Position numbers and translations under genes: made by a program
Source of the DNA: PHBD01 sp964578535
Lineage (GTDB): Bacteria; Desulfobacterota; Syntrophia; Syntrophales; PHBD01
Direction of reading: 5' to 3'
NCBI GenBank assembly: GCA_964578535.1
Contig: CAZODI010000002.1
Coordinates: forward strand, 1 to 64,000
DNA: 64,000 nt
The notes under the pieces: generated by a model
Seen by the model: only the letters and a program-made list of their open reading frames with translations
The model's database searches: none
Told to the model about the DNA's origin: nothing
Part shown: positions 18,831-27,937 of the stretch, in pieces
How the letters are laid out: each line of letters starts with the position of its first letter
Numbering within the stretch: position 1 is the first letter of the stretch

Positions 18831-18861
18831 ATTGTAAACTGTGAAGCGATAGACGGGTCAA
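18831..18861 (-). promoter_or_regulatory. MerR-type promoter with 19-bp spacer
   Basis: On the minus strand TTGACC (18861-18856) and TACAAT (18836-18831) are separated by exactly 19 bp. Ordinary sigma-70 promoters use 17 +/- 1; the 19-20 bp spacer is the hallmark of promoters that MerR-family proteins untwist. It drives the merR-like gene and probably the MerB-like gene behind it. Confidence 0.65.
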
Positions 18862-18906
18862 GCGTTTCTGAAGAAATTTTTTCTCCCGTGTCCAGCCAGC
18901 CGACGG

Positions 18907-18929
18907 AAAAAGAAAAGGCAGAGCCTGCC
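18907..18929 (-). terminator. Rho-independent terminator
   Basis: On the minus strand GGCAG-GCT-CTGCC is followed by TTTTCTTTTT, 65 bp after the stop of the LpxL-like gene (18994). It would end the minus-strand biosynthetic operon before the MerR promoter. An overlapping longer pairing (AGGCAG with CTGCCT) is also possible. Confidence 0.65.
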
Positions 18930-18993
18930 GACCCTGCCTGTCTGCTTCGGAACGGAACCGTACATCAGGATCGGTCCCTATCCGCCTGTGTCC

Positions 18994-19908
18994 TCATCGT
19001 GCTTCCCCGCCCGGGACCGCCGCATTCCTCCGTGGTTCCTCCCCCAGGAAATCCTCGAAGTGGTACCACTGGTCCGGATGGCTGCGGGCCTCCTCCTCCA
19101 GGATCCGGGCGTAGGCCTGAACAGAATGCCGGACGGCATCATCCCGGTCCTTCCTTGAAGCGGCGTTCACGGTCCAGGGTGGGCCGACCCGGATGCGGTA
19201 GCGGCCCCCGGCCTCGCGATAGACAAAGAAGGGCAGAATCGGCGCCCCCGACAGAAGGGAGAACAGGTGCGGCGTCTCGGGGAGAAGGGTCTCGCGGCCG
19301 GCGAAGACGGCCGGGACGGATCGCTGGCTTGCGTGCCAGAGGCGGTCCCCCGTCATGGAGACCAGGCCGCCTTCGCGAAGGAAGCGGATCGCCTCAACGA
19401 GATCGAAGGGCGAAGCCGCATCGGGAGATGCCGTCACGATCCGCACGCCCCGTTCCGACAGGCTCTGCTTCTGCATCCGCTCGATCTGCTCCCGGTGTTT
19501 CTCCCCCACGTACAGGAGAAGCTTCATGCCCTTGCCTTTCAGGAGATGGGCCGAGACCTCCCAGTTTCCCAGATGGGACATGAGCAGAACGCCCCCCCGT
19601 CCGGAGGTGACGGCCTCTTCCAGGTAGGGAAACCCCTCGCTTTCGTACTCGATGTCGCCCCGCTCCTGAAGCAGGAAGCGGTCCAGGAAGACGGAGGTGA
19701 AGTTCTGGTACTGGCGCCAGGTCAGGAGGAGGGCGCGAAGAAGGCCATGCCCCGGGAGGAGAATCCGGTAAAAACGGACGCTCCGGGCAACCCGTCCGGG
19801 GAAAAACACGAAGTAGCCGGCGGCGATAAACCAGGCGAAAAACCGGAACGCCCAGGGCCCGGCGTGACGGGTGAGGGTTGTCAGGAACCGGTAGGCGGCC
19901 GCCTTCAT
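18994..19908 (-). CDS. LpxL/HtrB-family lysophospholipid acyltransferase
   Basis: 304 aa. The family transfers an acyl chain from acyl-ACP to a lipid acceptor at the inner membrane. An N-terminal hydrophobic segment (AFRFFAWFIAAGYFVFF) anchors it. The catalytic HxxxxE motif is HLGNWE (about residue 110), followed by GDRLWHASQRS and VPAVFAGRE typical of the family. The ATG at 19908 overlaps the end of the exporter gene by four bases, showing tight coupling; the reading frame extends further upstream but that part is a shadow. Aryl-polyene clusters carry an acyltransferase of this type, which fits its position at the end of the operon. Confidence 0.9.
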   Translation of the reverse strand: MKAAAYRFLTTLTRHAGPWAFRFFAWFIAAGYFVFFPGRVARSVRFYRILLPGHGLLRALLLTWRQYQNFTSVFLDRFLLQERGDIEYESEGFPYLEEAVTSGRGGVLLMSHLGNWEVSAHLLKGKGMKLLLYVGEKHREQIERMQKQSLSERGVRIVTASPDAASPFDLVEAIRFLREGGLVSMTGDRLWHASQRSVPAVFAGRETLLPETPHLFSLLSGAPILPFFVYREAGGRYRIRVGPPWTVNAASRKDRDDAVRHSVQAYARILEEEARSHPDQWYHFEDFLGEEPRRNAAVPGGEAR

Positions 19909-22900
19909 GGTTCGTACTCCCGGGGTTTCCGGGCGACGAACCACCAGACCTCGCGGTCCGGCGACATGGGTTCCGGAAGGCCGACTCGCAGACCCGCGTC
20001 TTCGATCGCCTGCCGGACCTCTTCGACGGTGCGGAACCGTGCCCGGCCGCCGTGCCATTTCAGCCGCTTCTCCTCGAACCGGCGCTCCGGCGAGGGGGCT
20101 GGAAAGGACGGGACGAGGGCCCGGAGGACGAGGACCCCTCCCGGCTCCATGATCGCAGAAATTCGGGAGAGGGTCAGGCGGAGCTCCCCATCGTCGAGTA
20201 TGTGGATCACGTCGAGGAAGAGCACCGCGTCGACCGGATCGGGGATGAAAGGCAGGTCCGGTGCCTTTCCCACGGCCATTCTGCCCCGGTCGCCGACGGC
20301 CCGGGCGGCGACCCGGACCCGGTCGGGATCGGGATCGAGACCGAAGACCCGGGCGCCCGGGTTGATCTCCAGGAGCCAGGACGACGGGATTCCGTATCCG
20401 CAGCCGATGTCCAGGATCGTCCTGGGATGGGGGACGAAGGAAGCCAGGCGCGGGAACATGGGATCCAGGCGCAGCTTGAAGAATACGAAGGCCCGCACAT
20501 ATCCCTCGATCCGGCGGTAGCGGGCGAGTACACGCCGGGCGTGCTTCTCCGATCCGGCCTCGAAGGTCTCTTCGGGAAGGGCCGCCGGCCGGTAAAGCCG
20601 CCGGAGCAGCGGCGGCACGATGGCGATGGTCCCGAGGAAGGAATAGCCGATTCCCAGGGCGAGGGCGATCCCGGCGCTGCTCAGCATGGCATGGCTTGCC
20701 AGGGCCAGGACGCCGAATCCCAGAAACGTGGTGGCGAAGGAAAGCAGGACCGACAGGCGGACGAGCGCCATGGAGGGATGCTTTTCATCGAGATACCGCT
20801 GCTGGGAGCGGACGATGTACATGGCGTAATCGGTTCCCATCCCGATGATGACGGCGGACACCATGATCGTCGGAATGCCCGGGGGCCTCCCGATCAGGTG
20901 GAGGGTCCCCAGGGTGCAGATGAGCGAGAAGGCCGTCGGGGCCAGCGCGATGAGGGTCAGCCGGAGGTCCAGGAGATACAGCGCCGCCACCACGAGGGTC
21001 AGGAGGCCGACGATGAGCGCCACCCGGAGAAAGCCGTCGAGGATGACCCCGCCGAGGCGCTCCGTGAATACGCCCGGGTCGAACAGCCGGGCGAGGCCGG
21101 AAGTGTGGAGGCGTTCAAAGAAGTCTCCTCCCCGGTAGGCGGGACCGGGAAGTACCGTGACAAACTGGCGCCAGGGGCCCGCTCCCGTGGACGGCGCGAT
21201 TCCCAGGAGACCGTAGAGGGTGGTCGGGATCTCCACGGCACTTCCCGCCGCCGTTTCCAGGCGTCGCAGGAACGGATCGAAGGATTGGGGACGAAAGCCC
21301 TCCACTTCCGCCGCCTCTGCCAGCCTGCGCCGGCAGGACTCTGCTCGCTCCGTCGTCCAGAAGGCCCGCCAGGCCAGCCGGTTTGCCGCGGCTCGTTCCG
21401 GCCCGGGGAAGGCCGTGGAGGCCACGAAAGCCGCCGACAGGACTCCCTTTTCGAGGTCCTCGTCCAGCAGGGCCGTCAGGCGGTCTCCCTTCTCCCGCAA
21501 CTCCCGGTAGGAATTCCCTTCCGACAGCAGGTAGACCCGGTTCAGGATGTCGCCCCAGGCCCGTTTCATCTCCTCTTCCGCGGCAAGGGTCTCGGGCCGG
21601 ACGGTGTTGAGGGACTTCAAGTCCACACGGAAATCGGGCCGGGCAAAAGGGAGGAGGGCCAGGCAAAGGACCAGGGCCGCCCAGGGCTTCCAGGCGGGAT
21701 CGGCGGAGGACAGCTTCTCGGAGAGGCGCCGGAGCCAGGGGGTTCCCTCCCGGGCGGACGCGGGCACGACGGGGAAGAGGAACGGATAGACCAGGTGGAC
21801 GAAGGCGAAGGTGAAAATGACGCCTAGGGCGGCGAAGGCGCCGAGCTGGGCCAGGGCCGGGAATCCGCTCAGGAACAGGAAGGAGAAGCTGACAGCCGTC
21901 GTCAGCATTGCAAGGAGTCCCAGGGACCAGACTTCTCGTGTCGTGTCGAGCCCCCGGGTCTCGCGGGTCCGGTCGAGGAACAGGAGATAGGTGATCCCGT
22001 AATCGACGGTAAAGGAGATGATGGCGCCGCCGAAGCCGATGGCGAGAACGGAGATCTCTGACCGGAAGAGGGACAGGACGAAATAGGCCAGGGCCGTTCC
22101 CATGACAGCGGGAAACAGGGCGAGCAGTCCCAGGAGAGGGCGCGGGAATCCGATCAGCAGGAGGATGGCTATCGCCATGGTGGAAAAGACCATGGCCCGG
22201 CGGGTGTCCGTTTTGGCGGCGTTTTCATTGTCCAGGGCGGCCCGGTAGGCCCCGACAGGGGTCAGGACGAGCCGGGGCTTGCCGGTCCAGGTCCGGTTCA
22301 GCTCCGCCTGGATGTCCGCGAAGAGACGGTCCGCCTGCCTGGCGAAGTCTGTGGCGGTGGCCGATGTCTTTGGCTCCGCGACGATAAGACAGCGGGAGCT
22401 GTCGGCGGAGAGCAGGACGTCACCCGACGGCCGGGCGCCCTTCGCCGGCTCCAGGTGTGCCATCCGGCCGAGGATGAGGAAGCGCAGCCCCAGAGGATCC
22501 GAGGCCAGCCAGCGGGCCTGGCCGATGCCTTCCAGGCCTTGGATCATCAGGGCCTGCCTGTGGACCGCGTCACGGACGGACGGCCCCTCCAGGAGCGGGG
22601 CCACGTTCCGTCGGAGATCCCGCTCCGAGAACAGAAAGGGCAGGTTTTCCACGATCCCGTCCACCAGTTCCGGGAAAGCCCCACTTCCGCGTCCAGCCCG
22701 ACCCGGCGAAAGAGCCCGCTGTCCCTCATTTTTTTTACAACAAGAGCCCCCCCTTCCTGGAGCGCCCTGGGATCCACCGGGTCGCACCGCAGATCCGCAA
22801 CGATGCGGTCCTGCATGGGATGGCTCTTCAGGACGGCCCCGGCATCCGCCAGGACGGGGTCTCCGGCGGGGAGGGCGTTGAGGATGTCTGTGTCCACGCC

Positions 22901-22993
22901 CATGCGGGTCTTCCCGACCAGGAAAAGGGCCGCCACGACGATCACGACGGCCAGGGCAAGACTCCAGCGCAACATGGGAGGGGATTTTTTCAT
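19905..22993 (-). CDS. MMPL-family exporter fused to a SAM methyltransferase, frameshifted
   Basis: About 1029 aa when one base is restored. Residues ~1-760 form an RND/MMPL exporter: N-terminal membrane anchor, periplasmic loop, then two bundles of membrane helices (FGGAIISFTVDYGITYLL; VSAVIIGMGTDYAMYIV) with the conserved intramembrane aspartates. After about 30 linker residues a class I methyltransferase follows (ILDIGCGYG near 830, then GLDPDPDRV). The frame breaks near 22680: the N-terminal part runs from 22993 in one frame, and the rest continues one frame away after a CCCC run (22679-22682), as if one C were missing. Exporter and methyltransferase are separate genes in the aryl-polyene clusters I know. 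It overlaps the AMIN-like gene upstream and the acyltransferase downstream by four bases each. Confidence 0.82.
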
Positions 22994-23607
22994 GGGCGGA
23001 CTGTGGGGCGGGTTTTTTTCGGCTCGATTTCCAGGAGGAACCGGTTCTCCTTACGGTACTGGATCGGCCGGACGATGTAATCCCTGTCCGGCACCAGTTC
23101 AACGGCCGCCCGGATGGACCCGGAAGCCGGGTCACGGCTGATCCGGACCTGGCGGACCAGGGGACCCTTGCCGTCCTGCTGGGCCGGCACACCCGGGTCG
23201 ATGGAGGCGTTGGGGACGTCGAAATAGATCCGGGGCTTCTCTCCCGGAATCGTCCTGAGGACGGGCCGGTGGGGACGGCTGAACGTGAAGGAGACCCGTT
23301 CCCGCCCCTTCGGGTCCGCCTCGCATCCGACGCTCTTCAGGAGAAGGGGGGCGGCTTTTGGCCTGTCTCCCGGGGGACTGCCCTTCCCCGCTTCGGATTT
23401 CTTCAATGCCTCTGTCTGTCCGTCGTTCCAGCCGGCCTGCGGCGCCGGTTTCGCATGTCCCGTTTTCACGGCCGGCGGACTGTCCGCGGCGGAGACAGGC
23501 GCACTGCCCGGCGGTTTTGCAGCATCCGGAACGGTTCGTCCGGATTCGCCGAAGGCCTGGACGGCCGCGAACAGAAAAAGGATCAGGAAAAGGCCGATGC
23601 GGTTCAT
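22990..23607 (-). CDS. Secreted AMIN-domain-like protein
   Basis: 205 aa. A signal peptide is clear (MNRIGLFLILFLFAAVQAFG). After a proline/alanine-rich linker (~25-85) the C-terminal ~110 residues look like an AMIN domain: RVSFTFSRPHRP, PRIYFDVPNASI, VRQVRISRDP, IRAAVELVPDRDYIVRPI. AMIN domains localise envelope proteins by binding cell-wall or outer-membrane structures. Its stop codon overlaps the exporter start by four bases, so it is translated with the MMPL protein and may act with it in the periplasm. It is not one of the usual aryl-polyene genes. Confidence 0.75.
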   Translation of the reverse strand: MNRIGLFLILFLFAAVQAFGESGRTVPDAAKPPGSAPVSAADSPPAVKTGHAKPAPQAGWNDGQTEALKKSEAGKGSPPGDRPKAAPLLLKSVGCEADPKGRERVSFTFSRPHRPVLRTIPGEKPRIYFDVPNASIDPGVPAQQDGKGPLVRQVRISRDPASGSIRAAVELVPDRDYIVRPIQYRKENRFLLEIEPKKTRPTVRP

Positions 23608-23670
23608 GGACCGGAAACCCCTTCGGAATGCGGCGGGATCCCTCCCCGGAAGCTCGTTTTCACCAGCCGG

Positions 23671-24405
23671 TTACCGGGAAGCCGGGGAATCTTCCTCGAT
23701 CGGGCTTACCGGTTCCGGGTCGTTCATCAGGGGCCCCCAGTTCCCCCGCAAGGTCTCGCGCTCCCGACTCTTCCGGAGAAGCTCCAGGAAGTGGCTGCGG
23801 GAAATAAAGCGGGCGCCGAGGCTTCCCAGGTGGGCCGTATGGACCTGGCAGTCCACAAGAAGAAAGCCGAGTTTCCGGAGGCGCCGGACCAGGGCGATGA
23901 GGGCGACCTTGGAGGTGTTGCTCATCGCCGAAAACATGGACTCCCCGAAGAAGCACCCGCCGAGGGATACGCCGTAGAGGCCCCCCGCCAGTGTGTCCCC
24001 ATACCAGACCTCCACGGAGTGGGCAAGGCCGGATTGGTGCAGCTCCCGGTAGGCCTCCCGCATTTCCGGCGTGATCCAGGTTTCCGGACTGCCGGGACGA
24101 GGCTTCCGGCAGGAGTCGATGACGGAGGAGAATGCGGCGTCAAAGGTGACCCGGAAGAGATTCTTTTTGAGGAGCTGGCGCATGCTCCGCGACACCTTCA
24201 GCTCATCCGGGAAGAGAACGAACCGGGGATGCGGGGACCACCAGAGGATAGGCTCGCCGGGGCCGTACCAGGGAAAGATCCCGAGCCGGTAGGCCTCGAC
24301 GAGGCGGGATGTCGAGAGGTCGCCGCCGACGGCCAGGAGACCCGATGGATCGGCCAGCCGGACCGGCGGAAAGACGGGCTCCCGGGGAAGCTGGAAGACC
24401 GGCAT
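23671..24405 (-). CDS. aat: Leucyl/phenylalanyl-tRNA--protein transferase
   Basis: 244 aa, the normal length. It adds Leu or Phe from aminoacyl-tRNA to N-terminal Arg or Lys of proteins, making N-degrons. The hallmark sequence GIFPWYGPGEPILWWSPHPR is present, as are WYGDTLAGGLYGVSLGG and GESMFS. It lies three bases after clpA, and clpS is just upstream of clpA, so the three components of the bacterial N-end rule (tagging, adaptor, protease ATPase) form one block. Confidence 0.96.
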   Translation of the reverse strand: MPVFQLPREPVFPPVRLADPSGLLAVGGDLSTSRLVEAYRLGIFPWYGPGEPILWWSPHPRFVLFPDELKVSRSMRQLLKKNLFRVTFDAAFSSVIDSCRKPRPGSPETWITPEMREAYRELHQSGLAHSVEVWYGDTLAGGLYGVSLGGCFFGESMFSAMSNTSKVALIALVRRLRKLGFLLVDCQVHTAHLGSLGARFISRSHFLELLRKSRERETLRGNWGPLMNDPEPVSPIEEDSPASR

Positions 24406-24408
24406 GGG

Positions 24409-26700
24409 TTATCCCGGGACCTCCTCCAGAACCCGGATCACCACATCGTCCCCTTCGAGGTCCGCCAGGGCCGAGCCGCCCTTCTGCAGGCGGCCGAACA
24501 GCACTTCGTCCACGAAGAAATGCTTGATCTTGTCCTGGACGAGCCGGCCGATCTCCCGGGCGCCGAACTCCGGGGAGTATCCGCGGCGGGCCAGCTCCTC
24601 ATAGCAGCGCTCCGTCACCTCCAGGGAGACGCCCTTTTCTTTGAGCTGGTCGACAAATTCGCCCACGGTCTTTTTCACGATCGATAGGACGACGTCCGGC
24701 GGAAGGCTCTCAAAGTGCACGACGGCGTCCAGGCGGTTCCGGAACTCGGGAGAGAACGCCTTCTCCACGGCGGCCGACACGGCGTCCTTGTTGATGGACC
24801 GGCTCTCGAAGCCGATGACGGACCGCCCGATCTGGCGCGCCCCTGCGTTGGAGGTCATGATCAGGATCACGTTCCGGAAGTCCGCCTTCCGGCCGGCATT
24901 GTCCGTAAGCGTGGCGTAGTCCATGACCTGGAGAAGGGTGTTGAAGACGTCCGAGTGGGCCTTTTCGATTTCGTCCAGCAGAAGGACTGCGTGCGGTTCC
25001 TTGCGGACCGCCTCCGTCAGGAGACCTCCCTCCTCGTACCCCACGTAACCGGGGGGGGCGCCGATGAGGCGGGCCACCGTGTGCTTCTCCTGGTACTCGC
25101 TCATGTCGTACCGGTGGAGCGGCACGCCGAGAATGGCCGCCAGTTGCCTGGCCAGCTCCGTTTTGCCCACCCCCGTGGGACCCACGAACAGGAAGGAGGC
25201 GACGGGCTTCTGGGGCTCCCGGAATCCCGCCCGGGCGCGCTTGATCGCCTCCGCGACGGCGGTGACAGCGCCGTCCTGGCCGAAGATCTGCTTTTTCAGG
25301 TCCGGAATCAGGGCGCGCAGCTTTTCCGCATCGGAGGAGGAGACGTTCTTCTCGGGAATCCGGGCCATCCGGGCCACGATGCCCTCGACGGCCGGGCGGT
25401 CGATGGTGCAGGAGGCGTCTTCCTCGTCCCGGGTCATGGCCGCGCAGGCGCCCGCCTCGTCCAGGACGTCGATGGCCTTGTCCGGGAGGTGCCGGTCGTT
25501 GATGTAGCGAGCCGCCAGCTCGGATGCCGCCTGGAGGGCCTCTTCCGTGTAGGACACCTGGTGGTAGAGCTCGTAGCGCTCCCGGAGGCCCTTCAGGATC
25601 TCCAGGGTTTCCTGGCTTGTGGGCTCGGGGACGTCGATTTTCTGGAACCGGCGGGACAGCGCTCCGTCCTTCTCGAAGTGCTTCCGGTACTCGTCGTAGG
25701 TCGTGGAGCCGATGCAGCGAATCTTGCCCGACACCAGGGCCGGCTTGAGGATGTTGGAGGCGTCCATGGAGCCGCCGGAGACCGCGCCGGCGCCCACGAT
25801 GGTGTGGATCTCGTCGATGAACAGGATGACCTTGTCCACCTTCTCCAGCTCGGCGATGATCTTTTTCATCCGTTCTTCGAAGTCTCCCCGGAAACGGGTT
25901 CCCGCCAGGATGGCGCCCATGTCGAGGGCGTAGATCTTCGATCCCTTGAGCCGCTTGGGAACCTTCCCTTCGACGATGAGGCGTGCCAGCCCCTCGGTGA
26001 TGGCCGTCTTGCCGACACCCGGATCGCCGACATGGACGGGATTGTTCTTGAAACGCCGGCAGAGAACCTGCATCGTCCGCGTGAGGATGTCCTCCCGGCC
26101 GATGAGGGGATCGATCTCCCCGGCTTTTGCCTTCGCGGTCAGGTCCGTCGTGAAGGCACTCAGGATCTTGGCTCCTCCCTCCGCTTCTTTCTCCTTTTCC
26201 TTTCCCGGAACGGCCTTCCGGATTTCCTGATCCCGGGTGCGCCGGCCCAGCGGCTCCTCCTGGCTGACCGTCGGGATGACGCGGATGCCGTGGGAGATGT
26301 AATTCAGGAGGCTCAGGCGGGTGATTCCCTCGCGCTGCAGGAAGTAGGCGGCGAAGGACTCGGGCTCGCTGAGCATGGAGACCAGGACGTCCCCCAGCTC
26401 GATCACGTCCTTCTGGGCGGAGAAGGTGTGCCGCACCGCCCGCTCCATGAGGCGGTGAAATCCCAGGGATTGGAGGGGATCGGATTCCGTCACCACGGGG
26501 TTTGTGTCCCGGAGATGCTTTTCCAGGGCGCCCTTGAGGCGCTCGACGTTGCCGCCGCTCTGCTCGATGATGTCCCGGCCCTCCTCGAAGAAGAGGCAGG
26601 CATACAGGACATGCTCGGGGGTGAGGAACTCGTGCCCCCGGGTCTTCGCTTCCGTATAGGCCGCCACGATGATGGCGTTCAGGTCTTCACTGATCTGCAT
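24409..26700 (-). CDS. clpA: ATP-dependent Clp protease ATP-binding subunit ClpA
   Basis: 763 aa, the family's usual size. It unfolds substrates and feeds them to ClpP. The double Clp-N domain spans about residues 1-150. AAA domain 1 has Walker A GDPGVGKT and DALDMGAILAGT-type pore-loop surroundings (YALDMGAILAGTRFRGDFEER). AAA domain 2 has GPTGVGKTELARQLA and the GYVGYEEGG pore loop. The IGF-type ClpP-binding loop is present as IGFESRS or nearby hydrophobic loop. It lacks the long middle domain of ClpB/ClpC, which together with the clpS neighbour makes ClpA the best name. Confidence 0.96.
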   Translation of the reverse strand: MQISEDLNAIIVAAYTEAKTRGHEFLTPEHVLYACLFFEEGRDIIEQSGGNVERLKGALEKHLRDTNPVVTESDPLQSLGFHRLMERAVRHTFSAQKDVIELGDVLVSMLSEPESFAAYFLQREGITRLSLLNYISHGIRVIPTVSQEEPLGRRTRDQEIRKAVPGKEKEKEAEGGAKILSAFTTDLTAKAKAGEIDPLIGREDILTRTMQVLCRRFKNNPVHVGDPGVGKTAITEGLARLIVEGKVPKRLKGSKIYALDMGAILAGTRFRGDFEERMKKIIAELEKVDKVILFIDEIHTIVGAGAVSGGSMDASNILKPALVSGKIRCIGSTTYDEYRKHFEKDGALSRRFQKIDVPEPTSQETLEILKGLRERYELYHQVSYTEEALQAASELAARYINDRHLPDKAIDVLDEAGACAAMTRDEEDASCTIDRPAVEGIVARMARIPEKNVSSSDAEKLRALIPDLKKQIFGQDGAVTAVAEAIKRARAGFREPQKPVASFLFVGPTGVGKTELARQLAAILGVPLHRYDMSEYQEKHTVARLIGAPPGYVGYEEGGLLTEAVRKEPHAVLLLDEIEKAHSDVFNTLLQVMDYATLTDNAGRKADFRNVILIMTSNAGARQIGRSVIGFESRSINKDAVSAAVEKAFSPEFRNRLDAVVHFESLPPDVVLSIVKKTVGEFVDQLKEKGVSLEVTERCYEELARRGYSPEFGAREIGRLVQDKIKHFFVDEVLFGRLQKGGSALADLEGDDVVIRVLEEVPG

Positions 26701-26732
26701 AAAACCGTCCTTCCGCCGGGGGATCGCCCCGG

Positions 26733-27056
26733 TCAGGCCTCCTCCATGCTGCAGCGGAGGGGAAACTCCCTGTCCTTGGCCATGGAATGAACGAGGGATA
26801 CCTTGGAGGAGGCGATGTCATAGGTATACACCCCGCAGATGCCCTTCCCCTTGCGATGGACATCCAGCATGATCCGCGTCGCTTCTGCCGCGGGCTTGTG
26901 AAAAACGGAGATCAGGACCTCCACGACAAAGTCCATGGTGGTGTAGTGGTCGTTATGGAGGATCACCCGGTACATTCGAGGCTCCCGGAGGTCCACCTCC
27001 TCTTCCACGTCGATGTCTTCCCCGGGCCGGGGCCGTTCAACCGGATCATTCGTCAT
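26733..27056 (-). CDS. clpS: ATP-dependent Clp protease adaptor ClpS
   Basis: 107 aa from ATG 27056. ClpS delivers N-degron substrates to ClpA. The binding-pocket sequence YRVILHNDHYTTMDFVVEVL and the later VHRKGKGICGVYTYDIA are diagnostic. The frame extends upstream to 27353 but that part has no family similarity. A good sigma-70 promoter lies 63 bp before the start. It sits 32 bp upstream of clpA. Confidence 0.95.
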   Translation of the reverse strand: MTNDPVERPRPGEDIDVEEEVDLREPRMYRVILHNDHYTTMDFVVEVLISVFHKPAAEATRIMLDVHRKGKGICGVYTYDIASSKVSLVHSMAKDREFPLRCSMEEA

Positions 27057-27118
27057 GGGTGTCAGGCCGTTTCCTTCTTCCTGTCGTTTACCGTCGCGAT
27101 GGGATCGCATCCGGGGTG

Positions 27119-27148
27119 ATAATATAAACAACCGGGTGGGAAATTCAA
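27119..27148 (-). promoter_or_regulatory. Sigma-70-type promoter for clpS-clpA-aat
   Basis: On the minus strand TTGAAT and TATTAT are 18 bp apart, with the -10 element 63 bp before the clpS start codon. This gives the N-end-rule genes their own promoter although they lie inside the biosynthetic operon and read the same way. Confidence 0.55.
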
Positions 27149-27175
27149 GCTCTCCCGGTGGAGGAATCCGCTGGC

Positions 27176-27916
27176 TCAGATGGATCGTCGTGACCGGAGG
27201 GAGCGGGGCATCAGGAACCGCTGAATGATGAGGGAAGAGAATGTCCCGGAATTCCTCATGAAATCTACAAACGGCCGGTAGTGGGAGATTCGCTGGTTTC
27301 CCGGCGGATAGGTCACCCGGACGGGAACTTCCAGGACCGGGATGCCCCGCCACTGTGCCCGCACCAGGACCTCCACCTCGAACTGAAAACGCCGGGCCCG
27401 CACGCCCAGGGACAGGGTTTCCGGCAGGGGGTAGACCCGGAAGCCGCTCTGGGTGTCCGCTACGGGAGGGCCCCCGGAGGCCCGGACCCAGAAGTTCGAG
27501 AATGTCCGGCCGAAACGGCTTGTCCAGGGAACTTCCCGGGCGTCCATGTCCTGGCGGTTTCCCACGACGATGGATCGCTTTTCCGCGGAGACAGCCGCCA
27601 GAAGGAGGGGGATGTCCGCCGGATCGTGCTGGCCGTCGGCGTCGATCGTGACCGCCCGGTCGGAGAAGCGGACGGCCTCCGCCAGCCCGGTGAGGATGGC
27701 GGCTCCCTTGCCCCGGTTTGCCTCATGGTGGAGGACGGTGATGCCCGCAACGGAAGACAGGACCTTCCGGGTGTCGTCGGTGGAGCCGTCGTTGACGACG
27801 ATCACCGGGTATCCCTGTTCCAGAACCCGCCGGACGACCGAAGCGACGGTCGAGGCGTGGTTGTAAACGGGAATGACCACGGCGATGCGGTTTATTCCGG
27901 GTGTCGGGGCAGGCAT
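27176..27916 (-). CDS. Family 2 glycosyltransferase
   Basis: 246 aa GT-A fold enzyme that transfers a sugar from a nucleotide or polyprenyl donor. It begins IAVVIPVYNHASTVASVV, has VIVVNDGSTDDT, the NRGKGAAILTGL stretch, and the metal-binding DxD in TIDADGQHDP. It resembles dolichyl-phosphate-mannose-synthase-like transferases but lacks the C-terminal membrane helices. A GT2 gene is a regular part of aryl-polyene clusters, where it is thought to act on the lipid head group. It ends 120 bp before clpS and starts 22 bp after the DAK2-DegV gene. Confidence 0.9.
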   Translation of the reverse strand: MPAPTPGINRIAVVIPVYNHASTVASVVRRVLEQGYPVIVVNDGSTDDTRKVLSSVAGITVLHHEANRGKGAAILTGLAEAVRFSDRAVTIDADGQHDPADIPLLLAAVSAEKRSIVVGNRQDMDAREVPWTSRFGRTFSNFWVRASGGPPVADTQSGFRVYPLPETLSLGVRARRFQFEVEVLVRAQWRGIPVLEVPVRVTYPPGNQRISHYRPFVDFMRNSGTFSSLIIQRFLMPRSLRSRRSI

Positions 27917-27937
27917 GAAGGCCTCCCTTGCGGCTCT

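Noticed and set aside
19878..21827. 649-codon plus ORF antisense to the MMPL gene
   Set aside because: It is a GC-rich shadow made of Gly, Arg, Glu and Pro and has no domain features. The minus strand carries clear membrane helices and a methyltransferase.
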